Positions 1 through 7,334 of a stretch of DNA of 24,937 nt are shown piece after piece. Numbering within the stretch: the stretch's first letter is position 1; the number at the start of each line of letters is the position of its first letter. The translations under genes were made by a program, and so were the position numbers. Origin of the DNA: an uncultured Kiritimatiellota bacterium (GTDB lineage: Bacteria > Verrucomicrobiota > Kiritimatiellia > RFP12 > UBA1067); the NCBI GenBank assembly GCA_934667295.1, contig CAKULR010000002.1, forward strand, positions 1 to 24,937, given 5' to 3'. The notes below the pieces were generated by a model. The model ran no database searches, had not been told where the DNA came from, and saw nothing but the letters and a program-made list of their open reading frames with translations.

Positions 1-561
1 GCGGCGGAGCGGGCCAGGGGCTGGCTGAAAGCCGGAGAGTGGACGGCCATCGTGACCCTGGCGGCGGCGCTGCCGGGCGCCGCCGGACTGGCGCTCCTCT
101 TCGCGGTGGGAAGCGTGTTCCAGCGTCCGGCGCCGGCCTGGACGACCGCGCGCCTCGTCGCCTGCCAGCGTCCGGACGGCACGTTCACGGCGTCGTCGGC
201 GGCCCCCTACGTGCAGGCCTTCGCCGTGACCGTGCTTGCGAAGGATCCGACGGTGGCGCCGCGCGCGCTCGATTCCGCCGTGGCGGCGCTGGTGCGGGAG
301 CAGAACGCGGAGGGGGGGTGGGCGAGCCCGTCCCTCAGCGCGCGCAACGTGGCGGCGCTCGCCCAGGCGGCGCGGGCGGGGTCCGTCCACGCCCTTCCGG
401 CCTACCGGCGGGGGATGCGCTACCTGCGGACGCACGGGATCGGCGAGATTTCCCTGGCGGACCTCGTGCGCGAGGCGAAGGCGATGGCCGCGCGCCTGGG
501 GACCTCGCCGGACGACGGCCTCGCCTGCAGCGTCGCCCGCTGCGCGGCGCTCAACGGTTAG
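1..561 (+). CDS. Membrane-anchored protein with terpenoid-toroid-like repeats (C-terminal part)
   Basis: The reading frame is open from the first base, so the start probably lies outside the window; an internal GTG at 52 is the only nearby alternative. The visible 186 residues begin with a short charged stretch, then one hydrophobic segment (about residues 18-40, AALPGAAGLALLFAVGSVF), consistent with a membrane anchor. After it come two stretches resembling the Q-x3-G-W/F repeats of prenyltransferase/squalene-cyclase alpha-toroids: CQRPDGTFTASSAAPYVQAF and REQNAEGGWASPSLSARN. No catalytic DxDD or QW series is complete in the visible part, so enzyme activity cannot be claimed. It ends 35 bp before the ribosomal promoter and is probably a separate unit. 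Function unknown; the repeat resemblance is tentative. Confidence 0.6.
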   Translation, partial: AAERARGWLKAGEWTAIVTLAAALPGAAGLALLFAVGSVFQRPAPAWTTARLVACQRPDGTFTASSAAPYVQAFAVTVLAKDPTVAPRALDSAVAALVREQNAEGGWASPSLSARNVAALAQAARAGSVHALPAYRRGMRYLRTHGIGEISLADLVREAKAMAARLGTSPDDGLACSVARCAALNG

Positions 562-595
562 GCCGCCGCCCCGTCCATTTTTTCAATTTACCCCC

Positions 596-624
596 TTGTC
601 CTCCCCGCCCCTTTTTGCTAAACT
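596..624 (+). promoter_or_regulatory. Sigma70-type promoter of the S10-spc operon
   Basis: TTGTCC at 596-601 is followed after exactly 17 bp by TAAACT at 619-624, with TG at 616-617 giving an extended -10. This is the best promoter in the AT-richer gap between the first gene and rpsJ. Transcription would start near 631, leaving a leader of about 270 nt. Confidence 0.75.
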
Positions 625-631
625 GAGTGCT

Positions 632-904
632 CACCCCAAGAAGGGTTCGAGTTCGCGATACGGTCAGGAAAGGGTCGCTCCCGCCTGACGCGTCCGGCAG
701 GGAGCAGAAACGCTCGTGCGTGCCGGGAAGGCGCCACGGGCGCTTTTCGTATCAACGATGCGGCTTTTCGGCGGGTGGACTGACCGGACACCCAGCTCCG
801 AGCCGGCTTGCGAGGCCGCGAGGGCAACGGGATTCATCCCGACCGTCGATATCGGAGTCGTGAAAGGGCAGGAAACGAAGAACAAACCAAGGAAAGAACC
901 AGAG
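632..904 (+). promoter_or_regulatory. Long structured 5' leader of the S10-spc operon with attenuator-like hairpin
   Basis: This stretch has no convincing gene. It can fold GTCAGG/CCTGAC (663-668 with 684-689, inner GGG/CCC), then AAGGCGCC/GGCGCTTT (728-735 with 739-746, loop ACG) ending in a short T run at 744-747, then GGGTG/CACCC (773-777 with 789-793). The second hairpin looks like a weak intrinsic terminator. In Escherichia coli the S10 leader binds L4, which represses the operon by attenuation and translation block; a comparable role here is inference from position and length. The Shine-Dalgarno AAGGAA for rpsJ closes the leader at 889-894. Confidence 0.5.
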
Positions 905-1213
905 ATGCAACAGCAGAGAGTACGCATCCGCCTCCAGGCATACGATCACCGTGTGCTGGACCAGGCCGTCGGTGGGATCATCGACACGGCCCGGGGGACG
1001 GGTGCGCAGGTGGTGGGCCCGATCCCGCTGCCGACGCGCGTCGAGCGTTTCACGGTGAACCGCTCGCCGAACGTGGACAAGAAGTCCATGGACCAGTTCG
1101 AAATGCGGACGCACAAGCGTCTGCTCGACATCGTCAACCCGACGGCGAAGACGATCGACGAGCTGAAGAAGTTGAACCTGCCCGCGGGCGTGGACATCAC
1201 GATCAAGGTCTAA
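905..1213 (+). CDS. rpsJ: 30S ribosomal protein S10 (NusE)
   Basis: S10 of the small-subunit head, also the NusE partner of NusB/NusG in transcription antitermination. The 102-residue product has the normal family length and shows IRLQAYDHRVLDQAV near the N-terminus, GPIPLPTRVERFTV in the long loop, and the FEMRTHKRLLDIV segment. ATG 905 is chosen because AAGGAA lies at 889-894 and the product then starts where S10 proteins start. The frame stays open upstream to 716, but that would add 63 residues unlike any S10. It is the first gene of the operon, 10 nt before rplC, and follows the long leader. Confidence 0.97.
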   Translation: MQQQRVRIRLQAYDHRVLDQAVGGIIDTARGTGAQVVGPIPLPTRVERFTVNRSPNVDKKSMDQFEMRTHKRLLDIVNPTAKTIDELKKLNLPAGVDITIKV

Positions 1214-1223
1214 GGAGGTTGTG

Positions 1224-1892
1224 ATGGAAGGTCTGATTGGCAAGAAGGTCGGCATGACCCAGGTGTTCGTCGACGGCAAGCGCCTCTGCGTGACGGTGCT
1301 CGAAGTCGGTCCCTGCCCGGTCGTGCAGCTCAAGACGCTGGAGAGGGACGGCTACGTGGCCGCCCAGCTCGGCTTCGGCGAACAGAAGAAGCAGCGCCTC
1401 ACGAAGGCCGTCGCGGGCCACCAGGAGAAGACGGGTGGTCTCGTGGACCGGAAGGTGCGCATCCTCAAGGAATTCGCGCTCGACGAGGGCGAGGCGGTCA
1501 AGGCGGGCGACGTTGTGACGGTCGCGAACTTCGAGGGCGTCAAGTACGTCGACGTGACGGGCACGACGAAGGGCAAGGGCTTTGCCGGCGTCCTGAAGCG
1601 CTACAAGTTCGCGGGCGGCAACCTCACGCACGGCGGCCACTCCAAGCGCCGCACGGGCGGTCTCGCGGCGCGCGACCTGCCGGGCTGGATCGAGAAGGGC
1701 AAGAAGATGCCGGGCCACATGGGCGACGTCACGCGCACGACGACGAACCTCGAAGTGGTGCAGCTCCGCCCGGAGGACAACGCGATCCTCGTGAAGGGGT
1801 CGGTCCCCGGCGCCCGCAACGGCACGGTGTTCATCCGCAAGTCCCTCCTCAACGCGGCTCTCGCGTTCAAGGCGAAGAAGGGGGCCAAGTAA
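1224..1892 (+). CDS. rplC: 50S ribosomal protein L3
   Basis: L3 is an early assembly protein whose long loop reaches the peptidyl-transferase centre. The 222 residues contain GLIGKKVGMTQVF at the N-terminus, DVTGTTKGKGFAGVLKRY in the middle and KKMPGHMG at 160-167. Start ATG 1224 sits 5 nt after GGAGG (1214-1218); the GTG at 1221 is too close to that site. The loop tip is unusual: residues 143-157 read RTGGLAARDLPGWIE where most bacterial L3 have a PGSIG-type sequence, so the glutamine methylated by PrmB in E. coli L3 has no obvious equivalent. The gene lies 10 nt after rpsJ and 2 nt before rplD. Confidence 0.96.
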   Translation: MEGLIGKKVGMTQVFVDGKRLCVTVLEVGPCPVVQLKTLERDGYVAAQLGFGEQKKQRLTKAVAGHQEKTGGLVDRKVRILKEFALDEGEAVKAGDVVTVANFEGVKYVDVTGTTKGKGFAGVLKRYKFAGGNLTHGGHSKRRTGGLAARDLPGWIEKGKKMPGHMGDVTRTTTNLEVVQLRPEDNAILVKGSVPGARNGTVFIRKSLLNAALAFKAKKGAK

Positions 1893-1894
1893 TC

Positions 1895-2536
1895 ATGGCT
1901 ACAATCAAGCAGTATACCTCCGCCGGCGCCGCCGCCGCCGACCTTTCGGTCGAGGACGGCCAGCTCGTGCTGGACAAGGGCGCCCAGGCGCTCAAGGACG
2001 CGGTCACCGCGATCCGCAACGCGATGCGCGCCGGCACGGCGTGCACGAAGGGCAAGGGCGAAGTCGCCGGCTCGAACAAGAAGCCCTGGAAGCAGAAGGG
2101 CACGGGCAACGCCCGCGCGGGCTTCCGCCAGAGCCCGGTGTGGCGCGGCGGCGGCGTGGCGCACGGCCCGAAGCCGCGCGACTACTCCCAGAAGATCAAC
2201 AAGAAGGTGATGAAGCTCGCGTTCGCGCGCGCCGTCTCCGAGAAGATCGCGGCCGGCGAGGTCCTGGTCGTCTCCGAGTTCAAGTTCGAGGCGGCGAAGA
2301 CGAAGGCGATGGCGGCGTTCCTCAAGACGCTCGGCATCGACCGCAGCGCGCTCATCCTCACGGCCGAGATCAACGAGACGCTGGACCTCATGGTCCGCAA
2401 TCTGCCGCGCGTCGATTCCGCGACGGCGTCCGAGATCAACCCGTACGCGGTGCTCCTCTTCAAGAACATCGTGTGCGACAAGGCCGGCTTCGACGCCCTC
2501 ATGGCCCGCGTGGCCGGAAACAAGGAGACCAAGTAA
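1895..2536 (+). CDS. rplD: 50S ribosomal protein L4
   Basis: L4 lines the peptide exit tunnel and in E. coli represses its own S10 operon. The product has 213 residues, close to the usual 201-210. The extended tunnel loop is clear at about residues 50-90, with GSNKKPWKQKGTGNARAG followed by SPVWRGGGVAHGPKPRDY. The C-terminal globular half ends in the LLFKNIV strand. ATG 1895 is two bases after the rplC stop, with a purine run (AAGGGGG, 1879-1885) as ribosome site. Its stop overlaps the rplW start by one base (TAATG), which suggests translational coupling. It is the obvious candidate regulator of the structured leader at 632-904, by analogy only. Confidence 0.96.
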   Translation: MATIKQYTSAGAAAADLSVEDGQLVLDKGAQALKDAVTAIRNAMRAGTACTKGKGEVAGSNKKPWKQKGTGNARAGFRQSPVWRGGGVAHGPKPRDYSQKINKKVMKLAFARAVSEKIAAGEVLVVSEFKFEAAKTKAMAAFLKTLGIDRSALILTAEINETLDLMVRNLPRVDSATASEINPYAVLLFKNIVCDKAGFDALMARVAGNKETK

Positions 2537-2814
2537 TGGCCCGTGAAATCATCAAGCGCGTCATCCTCTCCGAGAAGGGATCGCGTCTCGCGGCTCTCAA
2601 CCAGTACTTCCTGGAGGTCGACAGGACCGCATCGAAGCCCGAGATCCGCCAGGCCGTCGAGGCCCGGTTCGGCGTACACGTCCTCGCGGTGCGCACGGTC
2701 AACATGAAGGGCGGTCTCCGCACGATCCGCGGCACGCGCCGCCAGGCGGTGGAGCCCACCTGGAAGCGCGCTATCGTCGAGGTCAAGGCCGGCGAGCGCA
2801 TCGAAATGCTGTAA
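2536..2814 (+). CDS. rplW: 50S ribosomal protein L23
   Basis: L23 sits at the tunnel exit and docks trigger factor and SRP. The 92-residue product has the usual length; it shows IIKRVILSEKG at the start, FLEVDRTASKPEIRQAVEARF in the core, the VRTVNMKGGLRTIRGTRRQ loop and the WKRAIVEVKAGERIEML ending. The ATG overlaps the rplD stop by one base, so it is probably translated by re-initiation after L4. It is followed 14 nt later by rplB. Confidence 0.95.
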   Translation: MAREIIKRVILSEKGSRLAALNQYFLEVDRTASKPEIRQAVEARFGVHVLAVRTVNMKGGLRTIRGTRRQAVEPTWKRAIVEVKAGERIEML

Positions 2815-2828
2815 GGGAGCTGATCGAA

Positions 2829-3653
2829 ATGGCACTCAAGACATTCAAGCCCCGTTCGCAGGGCATGCGCTTCCGCGTGGCCTCCACGTTCGAGGAGATC
2901 ACGGAGAAGAAGCCCGTCAAGTCGCTGACGCGCGCGGTCCGCAAGACCGCCGGCCGCAACAACTCGGGCAAGATCACGGTCCGCCACCACGGCGGCGGCG
3001 TGAAGCGCCGCTACCGCATCATCGACTTCCGCCGCGTCAAGGACGGCGTGGAGGCGACGGTCTCGGCGATCGCGTACGATCCGAACCGCAGCGCGAACCT
3101 CGCGCTCCTGGACTACGCCGACGGCACGAAGACGTACATCCTCGCCCCCGAGGGTCTCAAGGTCGGCATGAAGGTGATGTCCGGCGAGAAGGCCGAGGCG
3201 ACGGTGGGCAACTGCCTGCCCCTCAGCCAGATCCCGCTCGGCCTGATGGTCCACTGCGTGGAGCTCATTCCGGGTCGCGGCGCCAAGCTGGCGCGCTCGG
3301 CCGGAACCGAGGCCCAGGTGATGGCGCGTTCGGGCGGCACGGTCACGCTGAAGCTCGCGTCGGGCGAAGTCCGCATCTTCGACGGGCGCTGCCGGGCGAC
3401 GATCGGCGCGGTCGGCAACAAGGACTGGGGTTCGATCAAGCTGGGCAAGGCCGGCCGCAAGCGCCTGATGGGCATCCGCCCGACGGTGCGCGGCGTCGCG
3501 ATGAACCCGGTCGACCACCCGATGGGCGGCGGCGAAGGCCGCACGTCCGGCGGCACGAACCCGTGCTCGCCGTGGGGCCAGCTCGCGAAGGGCGGCAAGA
3601 CCCGCAAGCCGAACAAGGCGTCCAACAAGGTCATCGTCAAGCGGAGGAAGTAA
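2829..3653 (+). CDS. rplB: 50S ribosomal protein L2
   Basis: L2 is needed for subunit association and the peptidyl-transferase centre. The 274-residue product has the family length and shows GRNNSGKITVRHHGGG, YDPNRSANLALL and the C-terminal block NPVDHPMGGGEG. His230, corresponding to the functionally important histidine of E. coli L2, is present. The second histidine of the usual HPHGGGEG is Met232; I recall the same change in other phyla such as Bacteroidetes, so it is not a defect. GGGAGC at 2815-2820 is the ribosome site. The gene is flanked by rplW and rpsS in standard order. Confidence 0.97.
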   Translation: MALKTFKPRSQGMRFRVASTFEEITEKKPVKSLTRAVRKTAGRNNSGKITVRHHGGGVKRRYRIIDFRRVKDGVEATVSAIAYDPNRSANLALLDYADGTKTYILAPEGLKVGMKVMSGEKAEATVGNCLPLSQIPLGLMVHCVELIPGRGAKLARSAGTEAQVMARSGGTVTLKLASGEVRIFDGRCRATIGAVGNKDWGSIKLGKAGRKRLMGIRPTVRGVAMNPVDHPMGGGEGRTSGGTNPCSPWGQLAKGGKTRKPNKASNKVIVKRRK

Positions 3654-3656
3654 AAC

Positions 3657-3938
3657 ATGTCGCGTTCTCTCAAGAAGGGACCGTACGTGGAGGATTCCCT
3701 CCTCCGCAAGGTCGAGAAGATGAAGTCCGCGGGCAAGAAGCAGCCGATCAAGACGTGGAGCCGTCGTTCGATGGTCCTCCCGGATTTCGTCGGCCTCACG
3801 TTCGCGATCCACAACGGCAAGCAGCACCTGCAGGTGTACATCACCGAGAACATGGTCGGCCATCGTCTCGGCGAGTTCGCGCCCACGCGCACGTTCAAGT
3901 CGCACGGCGCGCTCGTGAAGAAGGAAGATAAGAGGTAA
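3657..3938 (+). CDS. rpsS: 30S ribosomal protein S19
   Basis: S19 of the small-subunit head contacts the large subunit and the A-site tRNA. The product has 93 residues and is highly typical: MSRSLKKGPYVEDSLLRKV, IKTWSRRSMVLPDFVGLTF, HNGKQHLQVYITENMVGHRL and GEFAPTRTFKSHG. The ribosome site GGAGG (3643-3647) lies inside the last codons of rplB, and only 3 nt separate the two genes. Confidence 0.97.
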   Translation: MSRSLKKGPYVEDSLLRKVEKMKSAGKKQPIKTWSRRSMVLPDFVGLTFAIHNGKQHLQVYITENMVGHRLGEFAPTRTFKSHGALVKKEDKR

Positions 3939-3942
3939 GCTC

Positions 3943-4287
3943 ATGGACGTGATTGCACTTACCCGCAATGCGCGCATGTCGGCGGCGAAGGGCCGTCCGC
4001 TCGCGCGTGAATGCCAGGGTCTGCCGGTCGCGGCGGCCCTCCAGGTCGTCGAGTTCTCGCCCAAGAAGGCGGCGCAGATCCTCAAGAAGACGATCCTCAG
4101 CGCGGTCGCGAACGCGAAGAACAACAACGGTCTCGATGTCGCGACGCTGACGGTCAAACTGTGCGTGTTCGACGAGTCCGTGCGCATTCGCCGGTTCTGG
4201 CCGACCGCCCGCGGCTCGGCGCACCCGATCGCCCGCCGTCTCTGCCACTGCAAGGTCGTCCTGACGGACGGCAAGGAGAGCAAATAA
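3943..4287 (+). CDS. rplV: 50S ribosomal protein L22
   Basis: L22 lines the exit tunnel together with L4. The 114-residue product matches the family: EFSPKKAAQILKKTILSAVANAKNNNGLD, split here over about residues 37-65, is the core helix, and VRIRRFWPTARGSAHPIARR gives the tunnel hairpin. The N-terminal SPRK-like segment is diverged (RMSAAKGRPLAREC). The ribosome site AGAGGT lies at the end of rpsS. The stop overlaps the rpsC start (TAATG). Confidence 0.94.
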   Translation: MDVIALTRNARMSAAKGRPLARECQGLPVAAALQVVEFSPKKAAQILKKTILSAVANAKNNNGLDVATLTVKLCVFDESVRIRRFWPTARGSAHPIARRLCHCKVVLTDGKESK

Positions 4288-4982
4288 TGGGTCAGAAAGT
4301 CAACCCCACCGGCTTTCGCCTGCCGGTCAACCGTGCGTGGCGCAGCCGCTGGTTCGCCCCCAAGAAGACGTTCGGCGCGTTCCTCGTCGAGGACCAGCAG
4401 ATCCGCGAGTACGTGAAGAAGCGCTTCGTCGACGCGGGTCTCTCCAAGATCCTCATCGAGCGCTACGCCAACCGCGTGCGCGTCTCGCTGTTCAGCGCCC
4501 GCCCGGGCGTGATCATCGGCCGCAAGGGCCAGGACGTGGACCGCGTGCGCCAGGACCTCGAGAAGATGACCAAGAAGGAAGTCTACCTCGAAATCAAGGA
4601 AGTGCGCGTGCCGGACTGCGACGCCCAGCTCGTCGCCGAGTCCATCGCCCAGCAGCTCGAAAAGCGCATCGCCCTCAAGCGCGCCATGAAGCGCGCGCAG
4701 AAGGTCGCGATGGACATGGGCGTGGACGGCATCAAGGTGCATGCCTCGGGCCGCATCAACGGTGCGGAGATCGCGCGCGTCGAATGGGGCCGCGAGGGCA
4801 AGGTGCCGCTGCACACGCTCCGCGCGAACATCGACTACGGCTTCGCCGAAGCCAACACCACGGCCGGCAAGATCGGCATCAAGGTGTGGATCTGCAAGAA
4901 AGAGGATTTCCAGCCCCGCCAGAGCCCCCGCCGCGAACGCGGCGAGCGCCGCGAGCGCGGAGATCGCAAGGAAGGTAGGTAA
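4287..4982 (+). CDS. rpsC: 30S ribosomal protein S3
   Basis: S3 forms part of the mRNA entry site. ATG 4287 gives the canonical start MGQKVNPTGFRL and 231 residues. The KH domain contains PGVIIGRKGQDVDRVRQDLE near residues 72-92, and the C-terminal domain contains GRINGAEIARVEWGREGKVP and ANIDYGFAEANTTAGKIGIK. The tail is very basic and repetitive (about 207-231, rich in RRERGER), longer than in E. coli but common in GC-rich genomes. The frame stays open further upstream, but that part overlaps rplV and is not coding. Confidence 0.96.
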   Translation: MGQKVNPTGFRLPVNRAWRSRWFAPKKTFGAFLVEDQQIREYVKKRFVDAGLSKILIERYANRVRVSLFSARPGVIIGRKGQDVDRVRQDLEKMTKKEVYLEIKEVRVPDCDAQLVAESIAQQLEKRIALKRAMKRAQKVAMDMGVDGIKVHASGRINGAEIARVEWGREGKVPLHTLRANIDYGFAEANTTAGKIGIKVWICKKEDFQPRQSPRRERGERRERGDRKEGR

Positions 4983-4985
4983 GCC

Positions 4986-5408
4986 ATGCCTTTGATGCCC
5001 AAGAGAGTCAAGTACCGCAAGCAGTCGAAGGGCAACCGCGGCGGCTACGCCACGTCCGGCACGGAACTCGCGTACGGCGAGTTCGGCCTGAAGGCGCTCA
5101 CGCGCGGGTTCCTCACCGCCACCCAGATCGAAGCCTGCCGCGTCGCGATCAACCGCGAGATGAAGCGCAAGGGCAAGCTCTGGATCCGCGTGTTCCCCGA
5201 CAAGCCGATCACCCGCAAGCCGATCGAAGTCCGCATGGGCGGGGGCAAGGGCAACCCGGAGTTCTGGGTCGCCGTGGTCCTCCCCGGCAAGGTCCTCTTC
5301 GAGATCGGCGGCGTTTCGGAGGAGGTCGCCCGCGAATGCCTGCGCCTCGCCGCGACGAAGATCGGCATCCACACGAAACTCGTCACCCGTGCCGGAGTTA
5401 AAATCTGA
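4986..5408 (+). CDS. rplP: 50S ribosomal protein L16
   Basis: L16 organises the A-site region of the large subunit. The 140-residue product shows MPKRVKYRKQSKGNRGG, GEFGLKALTRGFLTATQIEA, RMGGGKGNPEFWVAVVLPGK and the EEVARECLRLAATKI helix. The RMGGGKG segment holds the arginine that RoxA-type oxygenases hydroxylate in E. coli. ATG 4986 follows the GGTAGGTAA run at 4974-4982; a second in-frame ATG at 4995 would give MPKRVKYRK, closer to the usual start, so the first three residues are uncertain. The stop overlaps the rpmC start (TGATG). Confidence 0.95.
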   Translation: MPLMPKRVKYRKQSKGNRGGYATSGTELAYGEFGLKALTRGFLTATQIEACRVAINREMKRKGKLWIRVFPDKPITRKPIEVRMGGGKGNPEFWVAVVLPGKVLFEIGGVSEEVARECLRLAATKIGIHTKLVTRAGVKI

Positions 5409-5608
5409 TGAAGACGAACGAACTGAAGGAACTCGGCGCCGATGAGCTCGCCGCGAAGATCCGCGAGGTCCGCAAGGAACTCGCCGACCTGAAGCTGAAG
5501 CATGCGTCGAAGGTCGATGTTGAAAAGCCGGCTCGGATGCGTTTCATGCGCCGCGAAATCGCCCGCATGCTGACCGTTCAGAACATGGCGAAGAAGGAGG
5601 CCAGGTAA
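5408..5608 (+). CDS. rpmC: 50S ribosomal protein L29
   Basis: L29 is a small two-helix protein at the tunnel exit. The 66-residue product has the expected pattern: MKTNELKELGADELAAKIRE, ELADLKLKHASKVDVEKPAR and RREIARMLTVQN. It overlaps the rplP stop by one base and is followed 2 nt later by rpsQ. Position between L16 and S17 confirms the call for this weakly conserved protein. Confidence 0.93.
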   Translation: MKTNELKELGADELAAKIREVRKELADLKLKHASKVDVEKPARMRFMRREIARMLTVQNMAKKEAR

Positions 5609-5610
5609 CC

Positions 5611-5871
5611 ATGGCGAACGAAGTCACACGCGGCGCCCGCAAGGTCCGCAAGGGCAAGGTCGTCTCGAAGATGGGCATCAAGAGCGTTGTCGTCGAGGTG
5701 TCCTACCGCGAGCAGCACCCCCTCTACGGGAAGATCGTGATCCGCCGCAAGAAGTATCACGTGCACGACGAGGCCGACACCGCGAAGGTGGGCGACGAGG
5801 TCGTGATCATGGAGACGCGCCCGCTCAGCGCCACGAAGCGCTGGCGCATCGTCAAGGAAGAGGAGAAGTAG
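5611..5871 (+). CDS. rpsQ: 30S ribosomal protein S17
   Basis: S17 is a primary 16S rRNA binder with an OB fold. The 86-residue product shows RKGKVVSKMGIKSVVVEV, YGKIVIRRKKYHVHDEA and VGDEVVIMETRPLSATKRWR, all typical. GGAGG at 5596-5600, inside the end of rpmC, is the ribosome site. It is followed 3 nt later by rplN. Confidence 0.96.
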   Translation: MANEVTRGARKVRKGKVVSKMGIKSVVVEVSYREQHPLYGKIVIRRKKYHVHDEADTAKVGDEVVIMETRPLSATKRWRIVKEEEK

Positions 5872-5874
5872 GCC

Positions 5875-6240
5875 ATGTTGCAGGAACTCTCCAACCTCGT
5901 TGTCGCGGACAACACCGGCGCCAAGCGCGCCATGTGCTTCCGCATTCTCAAGCAGCGCAAGGAGTACGCGCACCTCGGCGACATCATCCGCGTGTCGATC
6001 AAGGAGGCGTCCCCCACGGGTTCGATCCGCAAGGGTCAGGTCGCCACGGCGGTCATCATCCGCACGGGCGCGCAGATCGTCCGCGAGGACGGCCAGCGCG
6101 TCCACTTTGACCAGAATGCGTGCGTGCTCGTCGACTCCAAGCTCAACCCCATCGGGTCCCGCGTGTTCGGGCCGGTGCCGCGCGAGCTGCGTGAGAAGAA
6201 CTACATGAAAATCCTGTCCATGGCCCCGGAAGTGGTCTAA
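5875..6240 (+). CDS. rplN: 50S ribosomal protein L14
   Basis: L14 forms intersubunit bridges and is the docking site of RsfS. The 121-residue product carries LVVADNTGAKRAMCF, YAHLGDIIRVSIKEA, RKGQVATAVIIRT, HFDQNACVLV and RVFGPVPREL in the standard order and at standard length. The ribosome site AGGAG lies at 5861-5865, inside the end of rpsQ. Confidence 0.97.
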   Translation: MLQELSNLVVADNTGAKRAMCFRILKQRKEYAHLGDIIRVSIKEASPTGSIRKGQVATAVIIRTGAQIVREDGQRVHFDQNACVLVDSKLNPIGSRVFGPVPRELREKNYMKILSMAPEVV

Positions 6241-6252
6241 GAGGAGCGAATC

Positions 6253-6588
6253 ATGAGTATCGCACGTATTCGTAAGGGAATCACGGTCATCGTGATCAAC
6301 GGCAACGACGCGGGCCGCACGGGCACCGTCAAGCGCGTCAACCGCAAGGACGGCACCGCGATCGTCGAGGGCCTCAACATGCACAAGAAGGCCGTCCGCC
6401 GCACGGAGCGCACGCAGGGCGGCCTGGTGGAGATGGAGTTCCCGATCCGCCTGTGCAAGCTGATGCCGTACGACGCCGAATCCAAGAAGGGCAGCCGCGT
6501 CGCCGCCGCCGAGAAGGACGGCAAGAAGGCGCTCAAGCTCAAGGACTCCGGCAAGATCGTCGAGTTCAAGTGGACCAAGGGAGCCTGA
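6253..6588 (+). CDS. rplX: 50S ribosomal protein L24
   Basis: L24 initiates large-subunit assembly and lies near the tunnel exit. The 111-residue product begins with the KOW motif region IRKGITVIVINGNDAGRTG and contains EGLNMHKKAVRRTE. The insert between the KOW half and the end (about residues 78-98, KKGSRVAAAEKDGKKALKLK) is lysine-rich. GAGGAG at 6241-6246 is the ribosome site. It is followed 2 nt later by rplE. Confidence 0.94.
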   Translation: MSIARIRKGITVIVINGNDAGRTGTVKRVNRKDGTAIVEGLNMHKKAVRRTERTQGGLVEMEFPIRLCKLMPYDAESKKGSRVAAAEKDGKKALKLKDSGKIVEFKWTKGA

Positions 6589-6590
6589 CC

Positions 6591-7127
6591 ATGCCGAAGC
6601 TGAAAGAAGAATACAATTCGCGCATCATCGCCGAACTCGAGAAGAAGCTCGGGACGACGAACAAGATGCTCGTCCCCCGCCTCCAGAAGGTCGTGCTCAA
6701 CATGGGCTTCGGCATCGTCTCCAAGGACGAGCAGAAGGCCCTCGTGGACGACCTGGCGGTGATCACCGGCCAGAAGCCCATGCTCTGCCGGGCGAAGAAG
6801 TCCATCTCGAACTTCAAGCTGCGCGAGGGCATGGTCATCGGCGCGAAGGTCACCCTCCGGGGCGACCGCATGTGGGAGTTCTGCGAGCGCCTCATCAACG
6901 TGGCGCTCCCCCGCATCCGCGACTTCCGCGGCGTTCCGAACCGCGGCTTCGACGGTCGCGGCAACTACACGCTCGGCCTCAAGGACCACTCGATCTTCCC
7001 GGAAATCGTGGAAGCGGCGGGTCCCAACTCCGGCATGGACGTGACGTTCGTCACGACGGCCCAGGACAACAAGGCAGCCAAGGAGTTCCTCGTGGCCCTC
7101 GGCATGCCGTTTGCGGGAAGGAACTAA
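6591..7127 (+). CDS. rplE: 50S ribosomal protein L5
   Basis: L5 is part of the 5S rRNA particle and contacts the P-site tRNA. ATG 6591, preceded by AGGGAGC, gives 178 residues, the normal length. Landmarks are PRLQKVVLNMGFG, ITGQKPMLCRAKKSISNFKL, VTLRGDRMWEFCERLINV, PRIRDFRGV and FDGRGNYTLGLKDHSIFPEI. The open frame runs further upstream into rplX but only as a shadow. Confidence 0.96.
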   Translation: MPKLKEEYNSRIIAELEKKLGTTNKMLVPRLQKVVLNMGFGIVSKDEQKALVDDLAVITGQKPMLCRAKKSISNFKLREGMVIGAKVTLRGDRMWEFCERLINVALPRIRDFRGVPNRGFDGRGNYTLGLKDHSIFPEIVEAAGPNSGMDVTFVTTAQDNKAAKEFLVALGMPFAGRN

Positions 7128-7130
7128 GCA

Positions 7131-7316
7131 ATGGCCAAGAAATGTCTGATGGAAAAGGCGAACCGCAAGCCGAAGTTCGGCGTGCGCGCCTACAACCGCT
7201 GCAAGCTCTGCGGCCGTCGCCACGCCTACATGCGCAAGTTCGGCGTCTGCCGCCTGTGCTTCCGCGAGCTCGCCGTGAACGGTCTCATCCCGGGCGTCAC
7301 CAAGGCCTCTTGGTAA
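7131..7316 (+). CDS. rpsN: 30S ribosomal protein S14, zinc-binding type
   Basis: S14 of the small-subunit head, in the short zinc form (often called type Z). The 61-residue product has two CxxC pairs at C24/C27 (CKLC) and C40/C43 (CRLC), which bind one zinc ion in this form, and the GVCRLCFRELA helix. It lies 3 nt after rplE. No zinc-free paralogue is in the window. Confidence 0.97.
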   Translation: MAKKCLMEKANRKPKFGVRAYNRCKLCGRRHAYMRKFGVCRLCFRELAVNGLIPGVTKASW

Positions 7317-7334
7317 CGGAAAGGAACTGAAGAA

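Noticed and set aside
716..904. N-terminal extension of S10 in the same frame, from GTG 716 or ATG 759
   Set aside because: S10 proteins start at the residue matching ATG 905, which has its own ribosome site; the open stretch is only about 60 codons in GC-rich DNA and lies in the structured leader.
3516..3524. L2 with DHPMGGGEG instead of DHPHGGGEG
   Set aside because: The key histidine (His230) is kept, and Met at the second position is, as I recall, normal in other phyla such as Bacteroidetes.
2499..5372. Very long antisense open frame (957 codons) on the minus strand
   Set aside because: It lies opposite nine ribosomal protein genes; such frames arise from the codon bias of GC-rich genes. 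Its product is low-complexity and matches nothing.
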